64,000 bases of DNA from Bacteroidia bacterium (GTDB lineage: Bacteria; Bacteroidota; Bacteroidia; Flavobacteriales; Flavobacteriaceae), in NCBI GenBank assembly GCA_030427865.1, contig JAUICK010000002.1, positions 329,204-393,203 of the forward strand. Reading direction: 5' to 3'. Positions 51,932 through 61,676 of this stretch are shown here, piece after piece. Each line of letters starts with the position of its first letter. Position 1 is the first letter of the stretch. The position numbers and the translations under genes were made by a program. The notes beneath the pieces were generated by a model. That model ran no database searches, was not told the DNA's origin, and saw only the letters and a program-made list of their open reading frames with translations.

Positions 51932-53081
51932 TATTCTCTAATTTTAATAGCATTGTTTTCATCAGGCTTTGAGCATATATTTTTGCTCTTTCTTTTATAA
52001 TATCTCTATCGATTTCATCACCATCTTCATAGGTAACTGCTTCACAGTTAAATGTATTTATAAAGTAATTGTAACAATACGGTAATTCTTGACTACGCTT
52101 TCTTGCTTCAACTTTAAAGTTGGAATTATTCTCTATATTTCGAATCCAATTTGGAATGATTTTCTTTGATTTTACAGTGTTTATTGAGTCTAAAACCAAT
52201 AAATAAGGTCCTGAATATGAAGTGTGAAAATCTATAGCAAACTGAATTTTTGCTCCTTTAGAAACTTTTTCTTCCAAATAGTTTTTAACCATTTTTGTTT
52301 CTGGTTGTGTAAAATCTGCCCAATCTCTGTTTAAATCGACACCATTTGCGTTATGCCTCCAGTTTCCTAAATCTGCACCATCTGGATTTAATAACGGAAA
52401 TGCGTAAATATTAAAGTTCTTTCTAAAAGAATTTGCTGTTTTACTGTTAGCCATTAAAGTTTCGAAAAAAGATTTAAAACCAATTGTACCTCCAGGTATT
52501 TCTGGTGGATGCTGTCTTGCTATCAAAACAATACTATTTTTGGTTGATTCATTTTCTAAAGCAATACAGTAATTGTTATTGTTTTGTGCAGTTTTACCAG
52601 CAATTACTTTTTTTAATTCAGAATGATTTTCAATCATTTTATCAACCCAAGCATAAGTGTCTTTAGACGATTCTATTTCTTGAGCAGCAACATATAGCTT
52701 TTTAGAAGAAACATTTAACTTTAAAGTTGCTGTACCTTTTGCAGTATCAACTCTAATATTTTGAGGTTCTATTTTTTTCCAAGTTTTTTTATCAAAACTT
52801 AATTTTGGAATGTATCGATGTTTGTAATCGCCATAATTTAAAGTCAATTTTATAGTTTTAGGTGTGCTACTGGAAACTGCAAAAGCAAACCAAGGGCTTT
52901 TATTAACGGGTTCAAAAGCGGGTTTTATAATTGCTTCAAAGGTGTTTTCGCTTTTAGTAATTAGGCTGTCTAATCTTGCAGTGGTAAATGATGTATCAAA
53001 CACAATTTTATTTTTTTCTTTTCCGCATGAAGAAATAATCAACATCAGAAATAAAACAATTATGTGTTTATAGATTTTCAT
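51921..53081 (-). CDS. M14 zinc carboxypeptidase lipoprotein (paralogue 1)
   Basis: A 386-aa exported protein with lipobox LMLIISSC. About residues 40-150 form a beta-sandwich N-terminal domain (HRYIPKLSFDKKTW, KLYVAAQEIESSKDT). The M14 domain follows, with zinc motif RQHPPEIPG at about residue 190, NPDGADLGNWRHNANGVDLNRDW, zinc histidine in AIDFHTS and the catalytic glutamate in TYEDGDEID. It trims C-terminal residues or cleaves amide bonds in peptides. The protein at 60087-61340 has the same two-domain layout and many identical motif residues. The gene starts 1 nt after the Ord-like gene and overlaps the D-aminoacylase gene. Confidence 0.9.
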   Translation of the reverse strand: MKIYKHIIVLFLMLIISSCGKEKNKIVFDTSFTTARLDSLITKSENTFEAIIKPAFEPVNKSPWFAFAVSSSTPKTIKLTLNYGDYKHRYIPKLSFDKKTWKKIEPQNIRVDTAKGTATLKLNVSSKKLYVAAQEIESSKDTYAWVDKMIENHSELKKVIAGKTAQNNNNYCIALENESTKNSIVLIARQHPPEIPGGTIGFKSFFETLMANSKTANSFRKNFNIYAFPLLNPDGADLGNWRHNANGVDLNRDWADFTQPETKMVKNYLEEKVSKGAKIQFAIDFHTSYSGPYLLVLDSINTVKSKKIIPNWIRNIENNSNFKVEARKRSQELPYCYNYFINTFNCEAVTYEDGDEIDRDIIKERAKIYAQSLMKTMLLKLENNEL

Positions 53082-53082
53082 T

Positions 53083-54078
53083 TTAATTTATATATCCAGG
53101 AACCGCAATGGTTGCCATTGTTTGCAATCCTGCAGGCGCTTTTAAAATGCTATTAATACAATTAATTGTAATGGCACAAGTAGCAATATCTCCGTTAATT
53201 CCTCCTTCTATTTCTGATGAGAAGTTTGGTACACCTTTAATGGTAACTTTATCGTACGATTTTGGTTCGCCAATGGCAGCCTTAAAATACATTTCTATTT
53301 TACATTCTCTATTAACATACCCATGAGCAATTTGCTCTACACCTCGTGCTTCTCCTTTTTTAACTTGTATTGTATTTGAGGTTACTTCATTTTCTGCAAT
53401 TACAGGGTCTAAACTTTCTGTTACTTTATCTAACTCTAATCCTATAGAGTTTGCTAATAAATAGACTGATTCTTGTAAACCAACGTGACGTAAAGTACCT
53501 GTAGCTTCTTTTTTTCTGAAAGCCTCTATGCTTAAGCCTGCTCCTATTTTTTGCTGAAAAGGAATGCGTCTTGGTGTTGCATCTTGAACACGTTCTACTC
53601 TTATGTGCTCAATTTCTTTAGAAATAGATGTTAAAACTGAAGGTAAATAATCCATCAAAAAGCCAGGATTTACTCCAGTACCTAAGCAAGCAATATTATA
53701 TTTATTACAGATATCATTTAATTTTTTACTTAATTTAGGTTGTAATTTCCAAGGATAAGATAATTCTTCGCAAGTAGAAATTACTGGAATACCATATTCT
53801 GCTACTTCTTTTACTTGTGGAATTAGTTTTTCTAGGCTAGAAACGGTTGTTATAATTGCTACATCTGGTTTCATTTTTAAACTTTTAACAGCTTTTTTTA
53901 CAGACGGATAAATAACAACCTCATCAGATAAATCTTTATCTAAGTCTGCCAATTTTTTTCCTTTTAAAGACGGATTAATATCTACAGCAACTACTGTTTT
54001 TACCGTTGATTTTTGAGTAATATATTTCGCTGTTTGAACTCCTAAAGGGCCAAAGCCTATTTGTAAAATATGTATCAT
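53083..54078 (-). CDS. 2,4-diaminopentanoate dehydrogenase-like NAD(P) oxidoreductase
   Basis: A 331-aa cytoplasmic protein with an N-terminal Rossmann fold (ILQIGFGPLGVQTAKYI) of the dihydrodipicolinate-reductase type. Its C-terminal domain, with GTGVNPGFLMDYLP, QKIGAGLSIEAF and LRHVGLQESV, is that of the Ord/2,4-diaminopentanoate dehydrogenase family. Ord acts in anaerobic D-ornithine breakdown, but no OraS/OraE mutase genes are visible, so a related amino-acid or imino-acid dehydrogenase activity is more likely. No signal peptide. It starts a second transcript after the terminator at 54097-54133 and leads into the lipoprotein hydrolase genes, suggesting that it handles the imported product. 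Confidence 0.78.
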   Translation of the reverse strand: MIHILQIGFGPLGVQTAKYITQKSTVKTVVAVDINPSLKGKKLADLDKDLSDEVVIYPSVKKAVKSLKMKPDVAIITTVSSLEKLIPQVKEVAEYGIPVISTCEELSYPWKLQPKLSKKLNDICNKYNIACLGTGVNPGFLMDYLPSVLTSISKEIEHIRVERVQDATPRRIPFQQKIGAGLSIEAFRKKEATGTLRHVGLQESVYLLANSIGLELDKVTESLDPVIAENEVTSNTIQVKKGEARGVEQIAHGYVNRECKIEMYFKAAIGEPKSYDKVTIKGVPNFSSEIEGGINGDIATCAITINCINSILKAPAGLQTMATIAVPGYIN

Positions 54079-54096
54079 TTTAACAATTATAAGAAG

Positions 54097-54133
54097 AAGA
54101 GGTTGTTTAATTTATTTAAAAAAACAACCTCTT
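54097..54133 (-). terminator. Terminator after the SusCD-lipoprotein genes
   Basis: AAGAGGTTGTTT (54097-54108) pairs perfectly with AAACAACCTCTT (54122-54133), a 12-bp stem with a 13-nt AT loop. A T-rich tail (CTTCTTCTTAT) follows on the minus strand. It separates the SusC/SusD unit from the oxidoreductase gene. Confidence 0.8.
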
Positions 54134-54149
54134 GAATACAAAACAAAGT

Positions 54150-55325
54150 TTAGTCTTCTGTAACGTACACTAAAATATTATCAATATCGAAAGATTCTGG
54201 TGTAGCACCACTTTGTGCTTCAATAACTAATTGATACGATTTAATGTCTTTTAAAAAACCTGTACCTGAGCCATTAATTACATAAGTTCTCCAACTACCA
54301 GCCACAGCTTCTACATCATTATCATAAATTTTTACAATATCTATTTTTTGTGCATTTCCTGATCTATCTACAACATTAGCATATGCATAAATACCATCTC
54401 TAGATTCCCAAGAAGTATCATTTAAAAAGATGTCAAAAGAAACTCCAGATTGATTTTTATCTGCGGGTATTTCAACAGTATCAAAAGTTATTCTTATTCC
54501 ACCATCTGGATCTTCAATATGATATCCTTTATTACCATCTGGGTACTCGTTATAATCTTCAAATAAACTATAAACACCTATTCTTTCTGTTCTAAATCCA
54601 AGACCACTACTACTTATATTAGGAACAGCAAAAAACTCTGTATTAAAACCTATTTCATTATCAGTAGATGAACCTGTTGCTGTATAATCTACATAAGGTG
54701 GATCTACACCATTTGTTAAATCTGCTGTTTCATTGAGACCTCCAGTACGTCTAAAACCTACATTATTAGGTCCAATTGCTACTTCTTCAAAAGAGGTTCC
54801 TCTTACTTTTTTTGCTGGTGGCAAGAAAAATTCTATATCAAATTCAATAGCATCTCTTAAACCAGCAGCTTTTAAACGTACAGTAGAGTCTCCTCCTTGA
54901 TTAACATTATTTGCATCATAATTAGGTGTTAACCCAGAATACGTTCCTGTGGGTGTAACAATGGTAGCCACTAAAGTAAATTTTGTACCTAAAGTTATAT
55001 CTGCTAGAGTAATTCCTAGAGCATTAACAATTTCTGTAACAGAAATTTCTAAATTGCTAGGAAAAGAGTTTAAGGTTTTAAAATTAGATACTTCATTACC
55101 ATTATGGTACAAGGTTAAAGAATAACTGTTGGCATTATTATTTGGGTCTATTAATTCTTCTGAAATACCATTAGTATCTATTTCTAATATATTTAAACTT
55201 AAATTAGGTACTTCTTTGAATTGAATAAAGCCCCCTCTTACTGCTATATCTTCTAATAAATTATTGTCATTTGTACAACCTATTAGAACAAAAAGACAAA
55301 AAGTTAATTTTACTATTTTTTTCAT
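54150..55325 (-). CDS. SusCD-associated surface lipoprotein
   Basis: A 391-aa lipoprotein (signal FCLFVLIGC) directly downstream of SusD, 8 nt after its stop. The N-terminal third resembles SusE-type beta-sandwich domains (SYSLTLYHNGNEVSNFK, GTKFTLVATIVTPTGTYSG). The C-terminal part is a second beta domain (GIRITFDTVEIPADKNQSGVSFDIFLND, ENILVYVTED-like ending). Proteins in this position usually bind the substrate on the cell surface beside SusD. The substrate is unknown; the neighbouring peptidases suggest peptides. It is the last gene before the terminator. Confidence 0.72.
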   Translation of the reverse strand: MKKIVKLTFCLFVLIGCTNDNNLLEDIAVRGGFIQFKEVPNLSLNILEIDTNGISEELIDPNNNANSYSLTLYHNGNEVSNFKTLNSFPSNLEISVTEIVNALGITLADITLGTKFTLVATIVTPTGTYSGLTPNYDANNVNQGGDSTVRLKAAGLRDAIEFDIEFFLPPAKKVRGTSFEEVAIGPNNVGFRRTGGLNETADLTNGVDPPYVDYTATGSSTDNEIGFNTEFFAVPNISSSGLGFRTERIGVYSLFEDYNEYPDGNKGYHIEDPDGGIRITFDTVEIPADKNQSGVSFDIFLNDTSWESRDGIYAYANVVDRSGNAQKIDIVKIYDNDVEAVAGSWRTYVINGSGTGFLKDIKSYQLVIEAQSGATPESFDIDNILVYVTED

Positions 55326-55333
55326 AATTGTAT

Positions 55334-56962
55334 TTATTTTATAAAACCATCTGGGTTTTTATCCCAAAAAACTTTGTCTGTTATTAATTTTTGATTTAAT
55401 GAAGAATTTCTTTCTACTGCTGTTCTTGAGTATAAAAATGTTCTTGGAAATGTTGGATTATCATCATCTATGGTTATTTGTAAGTTAGATGGAAAACCTG
55501 TTCTTCTATAGGCATTATATGCCTCTATAGAGTTACCAAAAGTAGCAATATAAGCTTCTGTTAAAATTATATTTAGCTTATCATTATTAGTAGCTGCTGC
55601 GTTATAATTGTTTTTAACTTCTGTAATATAATTCTCTACTTCAACAGATGTAGCAACTAAAGCAGAGGTAACATTAGAAAAGTTTAAAACTTTTGTCATA
55701 GAATCTCTTATAGCTTCTTCTAACAATGTTAAAGGAGTTCCGTTTGTGCCCAAAATTAAAGCAGCTTCAGCTTTAAGAAATTTAATGTGTGAAGATGTTA
55801 ATATTGGTAAAATACCTGCACCACCTATATTAGGACTTGTACCAGAAGGTTGGTTTGGTGCACTTGTACTTGGTGCTCCTACAAATTGATTTTCGTCAAA
55901 AACACCTCCAGCAGGATATAAACCATAAACCGTTCTAAATAAGTTGTCTCCTCTACCTGTTCTTGTCTCTCCGTGATCTAAGCCCCAGTATTGGTCTCCA
56001 ACATAACAATAATCTACAGCTGGATCTCCTTGACAAGCTAAATACGGAGGTCCACTAAACGGATTTCTATTAGATTGACGATATAAATAATATCTTATTC
56101 TTGGATCTCTCATAGGTTTAGAATCTTTAAGCATCCACATAAATTGGTTACCAATATATTGTGAAAAACTACTTACATAACCTCTCTGAAAATAAGGGTG
56201 TCTGCTTTCTGGTTCTTCTACTGCTGCATACTTCCACTCAAAATCTTCAGATGCATTGTCTATTAAATCTTTGCTTAATAAAGTGTTGATTTCGGAATTT
56301 AAATTGGTTACGTTAATGTCTGAAGCTGCAAGTCTAGCTTGAACTAACATTCTAAGTTTAAATGAATTTGCAAAAGCTTTCCATTTAGCTTTGTCTCCTC
56401 CATAAAACAAATCTGAAGCCACATTAAATGTAGATGCATCTATATCTACAATTGCTTGGTCTATATCATTTAAAACCATTTTATATAAATCTGAAGAAGA
56501 GTCTAATTTTGGGTTCGAATATTCTAATGGATTTCCAGCTTGTTCGTAAGGTATATCTCCAACATAATCGACTAATGTAATTGTTAAATAGCCCATTAAT
56601 AGTTTATTAATTGCATTATGATATTTTAATTGATCATTATCTTTCGCTAACTTACTAATTGTTTTAGATATATTTAATGCCTCATAAAAGCGTTCCCACT
56701 CAGAATTTAAAGCATTTACGTCTACGATATCTCTATAACTTCCAGTCATTGCTTCATAACGCATAACATCATCTGTATTAACAATCATATCACTCATAAA
56801 ATCTTGAAACAAATATTGTAATTCGTTTAACAAAGATTCTGGATTTGCACTATCAGGTGTTAAAAAATTTGGATTTTCTTGAAAATCAAATTCAGTTGTA
56901 TCGCATGTTGAAAGTGTTACTGAAAACACTAGCAAAATTATATATTTTATTATTTTCTTCAT
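55334..56962 (-). CDS. SusD/RagB-family outer-membrane lipoprotein
   Basis: A 542-aa protein with lipobox VTLSTC and the layout of SusD/RagB-like proteins of the SusD_2 type: DTTEFDFQENPNFLTPDS at the N-terminus, helical TPR-like segments (LLMGYLTITLVDYVGDIPYEQAG), and a C-terminal EAYNAYRRTGFPSN. SusD forms the surface lid of a TonB-dependent transporter and binds the nutrient. It lies 11 nt after SusC. The partner enzymes are peptidases and D-amino-acid enzymes and no glycoside hydrolase is present, so the ligand is probably an oligopeptide, as for RagAB. Confidence 0.93.
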   Translation of the reverse strand: MKKIIKYIILLVFSVTLSTCDTTEFDFQENPNFLTPDSANPESLLNELQYLFQDFMSDMIVNTDDVMRYEAMTGSYRDIVDVNALNSEWERFYEALNISKTISKLAKDNDQLKYHNAINKLLMGYLTITLVDYVGDIPYEQAGNPLEYSNPKLDSSSDLYKMVLNDIDQAIVDIDASTFNVASDLFYGGDKAKWKAFANSFKLRMLVQARLAASDINVTNLNSEINTLLSKDLIDNASEDFEWKYAAVEEPESRHPYFQRGYVSSFSQYIGNQFMWMLKDSKPMRDPRIRYYLYRQSNRNPFSGPPYLACQGDPAVDYCYVGDQYWGLDHGETRTGRGDNLFRTVYGLYPAGGVFDENQFVGAPSTSAPNQPSGTSPNIGGAGILPILTSSHIKFLKAEAALILGTNGTPLTLLEEAIRDSMTKVLNFSNVTSALVATSVEVENYITEVKNNYNAAATNNDKLNIILTEAYIATFGNSIEAYNAYRRTGFPSNLQITIDDDNPTFPRTFLYSRTAVERNSSLNQKLITDKVFWDKNPDGFIK

Positions 56963-56973
56963 TTCTTGTTAAT

Positions 56974-59900
56974 TTAGAATGTTGCTGAAATACCTAATGA
57001 AATTCTCTTTGTTGATGGTACCGTATTTCTACCTAAACCATTATCATTTTCTGGATCATAATTAATATACTTTGGAAAATTAGGCGCTTTATACCATAAA
57101 TTTCTACCACTTATTGTAAAATCTAAAGTATTAAATGGTAATTTTTGACCTTGTTTTTTCTTGATAGAGTAATTTAAAGAAACTTCTCTTATGCGAAATA
57201 CTGATGCATCCCACATACTTAAATCATTGGCATTGTAATAATTAGAAAATACAGTTCTTAAACCGTTTAATTGAATCGTATTTGGTATTTGATTTCCATT
57301 TGCATCTAATAAAGGTTGGCCTGTATCATCATCTGCTAAAAAACCTGGAATCACAAAAGAGCCTTCTCTGTTTTCAGTATCTCTAGTAACACCTCTTTCT
57401 AACATATCTTCTACAGAGCGAGAAGATATATCGCCTCCGTGTCTGTATTCTAATTGAGCAGAAAATGTAAAGCCTTTGTAGCTTATGGTATTAATATTGG
57501 TAAATCTCCAATCTGGATTTGGGTCTCCAATTACTTTATTCTCTAAACCAATATCTGAACTGGCAATTACTTCTCCAACTTTAGAACTAGAGCCGTTACC
57601 ACTTATTAATAAATTTCCATTGGCATCTCTTAAAGCATAATCTCCAATAATGGCATTTAAAGGTTGTCCTTCTACAGCCCATCTATCTGAAATCAAATTT
57701 ATAGGAGCTCCAGAAGCAGTTGTTTTTACGACCAAAGATTCATCTGCTGTAAAGATGTTTCTAATATTCCAACTAAAATCATCATTTTTAACAACATCTA
57801 TTCCCAAGTCAATTTCTATACCTTTATTATCTATTCTACCTAAATTAATTACCTGAAAATCATAACCAGTTTCAACAGCTAATGGTGCTTCTACTATTTG
57901 ATCTTCAGAAATTCTTTTATAAAATGAAGCTTCAAAAGTTACTCTATTTTTAAATAATTTTGATTCGATACCAAATTCTATTTCTTTGTGTAATTCTGGT
58001 TTTAAGTTAGGGTTACCTAAACGTCTTCCAAATCTATTTGTTACAGGCAGTATACCATCTCTAGTTGCAAACCTATTTGCATCTATAATTAATATATCTC
58101 TTGTATTATAAGCTTCTGGGTAACCTGATGAAGTTGCGTAGGCTCCTCTTAATTTTAAATATCTTACAAAACTATCTTCTCCAAAATCAAAAGCTGAAGT
58201 GGGTATAAACGAAATGGCGGCTCCTGGATAAAATAAAGAAATATTATCTCTTTCTACTGTACTACCCCAATCGTTTCTTCCTGAAAGTGTTGCATATAAA
58301 TAGTTTTTATATGAAAACTGAAATTGTCCAAAAATACCTGCAATATTTTCATCTGAAGAAGCATAATTAGATTGTGTTGTTCCAAAATTATCTGGCCTTA
58401 AAAAACCGTAATCGAATTGCCCCTGAGAATCTGAAGAAATACGTCTTCCTTTTGTTATTTTAGAGTTTGCTCCTACTTGAGCTTCTAACGTTAAATCTTC
58501 TGTTAAATTTCTATTGTAATTAAAAATTATTGTTTGATCTACAACAGTTTCTCTAATATAATCTAAGTTTAAATAGCCATTTTGAAATGCTACATCTATA
58601 TTTCTACTACCACCAAAACCTCCTTTATTCGAAAAATCGAAATTGTCTCTTTGCTCATTATCATAACCCACTCTGTAACTAACCCCAAAATTATCATTAA
58701 ATTGGTAATTGGCATTTACAGTTCCAAAAACACGAGCTACATCATCTCTTACTCCAGAATTATTTAGTACCCATAGTGGATTTGTATCGTTTCTATAATA
58801 AACAGATGCTCCTGTTAATGGATTTTGATATGGTAACTCTGTTAAATCTATATTTCTTGGTAAATAAAATGTACGTCTAAATACTTCTTGAGATTGAATA
58901 CGATTGGTTTTTCTTGTTGAAAAATTAAGTGTAGCAGCCAAATTAAATTTATCTGTAATTTGTGCGTTACCTCCAATACCAATATTAAAACGTTTTAAAT
59001 CGTTATTAGCAATAATACCTGTCTCTTTAGTGTAACCTGCAGATAAATTAAATGCTACTTTTTCTTTTGAAGTAGAAACTGATAAAGAATGTATTGTACC
59101 AATACCTGTTCTAAAAATATTTCTTACATTGTTAGGTTTTGCTTCGTAAGGCACCATTTTACCAGCATATTGGGGGAATACATTTGATAAAGCTGCATAA
59201 GGATGAGCAACTTCATTTAAACTACTAAATGATGGTCCCCAAACTGATAAGAAAGTAGGTATAAAATTACCTTCTTGACCTTGCCCATAAGTGTTTTGAA
59301 ACTCTGGTAATTGAGAAACCGAATTTACATATGATGTTGTTGAAAATGAAGCGGTTGTTTTGGCTTCTCCTAAGGCAGCATTTCCACTTTTTGTTTGTAT
59401 TAATATTACACCATTTCTACCCTCAGAACCATATAATACAGCAGCATTAAAGCCTTTAAGTACGCTCATCGTTTCTATATCATTTGGGTCTATATCTCTT
59501 AATAATCCATTAAAAGGCACATTGTTAACCACTATTAATGGGCTGTTAGAACCTGTAAGCGAAATACTACCTCTAATTCTTATGGGTGATGAAGAACCTG
59601 TTTGCCCATTTGCTGCACCAATAGTAACCCCAGCAATTTTACCCTGCAAAGATCTAGCCGCATCTGCTTCAGGTCTTTTTCCAATGTCTTTACCATCTAA
59701 TTTAGTAATGGCATATCCTAATGCTTTTTTCGATTTTTTTATACCTTGAGCCGTTACTACAACTTCTTCTAAATTCTCTGAATCTTCCTCTAAAGTTACG
59801 TTAAGTGTTGTTAATCCAGATATTGATAATTCTTTTGTTTTGTATCCTAAAAATCTAAATACCAAAACAGCTTGGTCATTACTAACCTTTATACTAAAAT

Positions 59901-60069
59901 TACCATCAAAATCTGTCTCTACTCCATTAGTTGTACCTTTTTCTTGAACAGAAACACTGGGTAAAGGACCAGTAGCATCACTAACGATACCAGTTACTGT
60001 TTTTTGTGCCATTAATATACTATTTGAAAGCAGTAATGCACAGACACATAAAAATAGTTTTTTAATCAT
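56974..60069 (-). CDS. SusC/RagA-family TonB-linked outer-membrane transporter
   Basis: A 1031-aa protein. After the signal peptide (LFLCVCALLLSNSILMAQ) comes a carboxypeptidase-regulatory-like domain (KTVTGIVSDATGPLPSVSVQEKGT). The linker EEVVVTAQGIKKSKKALGYA is the TonB box/plug start of SusC proteins. The plug (ARSLQGKIAGVTIG, NSPLIVVNNVPFNG) is followed by a 22-strand-type barrel ending with an aromatic residue (LGISATF). It imports large ligands with energy from TonB. The order carboxypeptidase-SusC-SusD-lipoprotein makes this a utilisation locus. The gene starts 17 nt after the M14 stop, so it probably shares the promoter upstream of that gene. Confidence 0.95.
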   Translation of the reverse strand: MIKKLFLCVCALLLSNSILMAQKTVTGIVSDATGPLPSVSVQEKGTTNGVETDFDGNFSIKVSNDQAVLVFRFLGYKTKELSISGLTTLNVTLEEDSENLEEVVVTAQGIKKSKKALGYAITKLDGKDIGKRPEADAARSLQGKIAGVTIGAANGQTGSSSPIRIRGSISLTGSNSPLIVVNNVPFNGLLRDIDPNDIETMSVLKGFNAAVLYGSEGRNGVILIQTKSGNAALGEAKTTASFSTTSYVNSVSQLPEFQNTYGQGQEGNFIPTFLSVWGPSFSSLNEVAHPYAALSNVFPQYAGKMVPYEAKPNNVRNIFRTGIGTIHSLSVSTSKEKVAFNLSAGYTKETGIIANNDLKRFNIGIGGNAQITDKFNLAATLNFSTRKTNRIQSQEVFRRTFYLPRNIDLTELPYQNPLTGASVYYRNDTNPLWVLNNSGVRDDVARVFGTVNANYQFNDNFGVSYRVGYDNEQRDNFDFSNKGGFGGSRNIDVAFQNGYLNLDYIRETVVDQTIIFNYNRNLTEDLTLEAQVGANSKITKGRRISSDSQGQFDYGFLRPDNFGTTQSNYASSDENIAGIFGQFQFSYKNYLYATLSGRNDWGSTVERDNISLFYPGAAISFIPTSAFDFGEDSFVRYLKLRGAYATSSGYPEAYNTRDILIIDANRFATRDGILPVTNRFGRRLGNPNLKPELHKEIEFGIESKLFKNRVTFEASFYKRISEDQIVEAPLAVETGYDFQVINLGRIDNKGIEIDLGIDVVKNDDFSWNIRNIFTADESLVVKTTASGAPINLISDRWAVEGQPLNAIIGDYALRDANGNLLISGNGSSSKVGEVIASSDIGLENKVIGDPNPDWRFTNINTISYKGFTFSAQLEYRHGGDISSRSVEDMLERGVTRDTENREGSFVIPGFLADDDTGQPLLDANGNQIPNTIQLNGLRTVFSNYYNANDLSMWDASVFRIREVSLNYSIKKKQGQKLPFNTLDFTISGRNLWYKAPNFPKYINYDPENDNGLGRNTVPSTKRISLGISATF

Positions 60070-60086
60070 ACTTGTTTTTGTTTTAG

Positions 60087-61340
60087 TTAATATTTGATTG
60101 AGTTTAAATTTGTTTGAATTAATATTTTCATCATTTCTTCTGCGGTTACTTTGCCTACCAATTTAATTTTATCTCTTGGGGTAGCATCTCCTATTTCGTA
60201 AGTAATTCCTACAGCATTATGCCCGTATAAAAACCATCCTTTAGAAACAGGTTTTGTACTATTACCAGCAGCTTCATTTACTTTGTAATTAGGAATATTT
60301 GCTTCTAAAGCAGCAAACCAATCTTCTATAAAATTTGGAAGGGTTGTGTTTTTTCTAACTTTATTAGTATAAAATACATCTTTATAAGTAGAATGAAAAT
60401 CAAGACCTAAAACTATTTTTCCTTTATCTTTTTTGCTTTGCTTGGTTATGTATGTTACAACTTTTTTTATTTCTGGTTGATGATAATTAGACCAATCTCT
60501 ATTGGTATCTACACCACCTGCATTATGCCTCCAATGACCTAAATCAACTCCATCAGGATTTAGAATTGGAAATGCAAGCACTCTATATTTATTTAAAAAA
60601 TTAGTAGTTAAATTATTTTCTAATAGAATGGTATTTAAAAATTCTTGAAAAGCAAAAAAACCTGTTACCTCTGGCGGATGTTGTCTTGTTAGAAGAACTA
60701 TTATTGGTTTTCTTAATTTATCTCCTTTATAAATATCTAATACAGGTAAATTTCTACCTAATCTAGAGGTACCTAAACTTTTTAAACGAACATAATCTGT
60801 TTTATTTCTAATTAAAGATTTATACCATCTTTCGGTATCTTTAGAGGTTACTAATTCTTGAGCAGAAACCCAAGTTGTATCTTTACTAATATCTAAATGA
60901 ATAAAAACTTTTTTATCTTTTTTAAATATTTTTGTAGAATCTAATAAAGACCAACTTGTATTTGTGTTTTTTACTTTAGGGATATATCTATGCTTAAAAC
61001 CCTCAGGATAATCAAACTCTACATATAGACTTTTTGCTTCTTTAGACCATATCTTAAAAGAATAATATGCACTGTTATTAATAGGCGTATTTTCTGGCCT
61101 TATAAAAGCTTTTATAAGGGTGTCATTTATTTTTTTCAAATCATTTAATCGAGCTCCATCAAACTTATTTGATACGAAAACACCTAAATCATTAATAGAA
61201 TAAATAGTTTTTAATTGGTTGTTAATTCTCTTAGTAGTGGTATCTACTGGAGTTTTAAAATTTACATTTTTAACTGAAAAACAACTATTTAGCACTATTG
61301 TTGCTAATAAAATTACTATTGTTTTTTTTTCTCTAATCAT
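60087..61340 (-). CDS. M14 zinc carboxypeptidase lipoprotein (paralogue 2), first gene of the locus
   Basis: About 417 aa from the ATG at 61340. The longer frame from 61400 would put 20 residues before a good SPII signal (IVILLATIVLNSC), so I reject it. The N-terminal beta domain (HRYIPKVKNTNTSW, TWVSAQELVTSKDTERW) and the M14 domain match the paralogue at 51921-53081. Motifs are RQHPPEVTGFFAFQEF with the zinc His and Glu, NPDGVDLGHWRHNAGGVDTNRDW, the zinc His in LDFHST and the glutamate in TYEIGD. It is the first minus-strand gene after the divergent promoter region and reads into SusC. It probably trims peptides on the surface or in the periplasm. Confidence 0.9.
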   Translation of the reverse strand: MIREKKTIVILLATIVLNSCFSVKNVNFKTPVDTTTKRINNQLKTIYSINDLGVFVSNKFDGARLNDLKKINDTLIKAFIRPENTPINNSAYYSFKIWSKEAKSLYVEFDYPEGFKHRYIPKVKNTNTSWSLLDSTKIFKKDKKVFIHLDISKDTTWVSAQELVTSKDTERWYKSLIRNKTDYVRLKSLGTSRLGRNLPVLDIYKGDKLRKPIIVLLTRQHPPEVTGFFAFQEFLNTILLENNLTTNFLNKYRVLAFPILNPDGVDLGHWRHNAGGVDTNRDWSNYHQPEIKKVVTYITKQSKKDKGKIVLGLDFHSTYKDVFYTNKVRKNTTLPNFIEDWFAALEANIPNYKVNEAAGNSTKPVSKGWFLYGHNAVGITYEIGDATPRDKIKLVGKVTAEEMMKILIQTNLNSIKY

Positions 61341-61676
61341 AAAAAAAGAATAAAATATATTATAAAAGTAAATATTGGCACCCTTAGAAAAGCATACCAA
61401 TTTAAATTAAATCAACATACCAATTTAAAATATTTATAAAACAAATATCATATCTATAAAAATTAAAAACCGAATAAAAATCTATCAAATTTTTATAATT
61501 TAAACTTCACAAAATCTTTAAGAAATAAAGAATAATTCGTCATTTTTAAATTAAAATATTACTTAAACTGAATGAATTAAGAATGATTCTTTAAAAAATT
61601 ATTACTATTTAATAGAGCTTTCATTTAAAAATACACTAAATTAGTATACCAATAAAAAAATAAAAGCATACCAATT
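61341..61676. promoter_or_regulatory. Divergent regulatory region with four ATACCAAT repeats
   Basis: The gap between the divergent M14 gene and the GntR/MocR regulator holds no gene. CATACCAATTT occurs at 61393-61403, 61416-61426 and 61667-61677, and GTATACCAATA at 61644-61654. Both pairs have a 23-bp period, about two helical turns, and lie at the two ends of the region. The right pair touches the regulator's proposed start codon. GabR, the best studied MocR-type regulator, recognises ATACCA direct repeats. The sites are therefore likely operators for the adjacent regulator. No clear TAnnTTTG element was located. Confidence 0.78.

Noticed and set aside
61341..61400. 20-residue extension of the M14 lipoprotein
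   Set aside because: It would place residues before a good lipoprotein signal peptide. The ATG at 61340 gives a normal signal.
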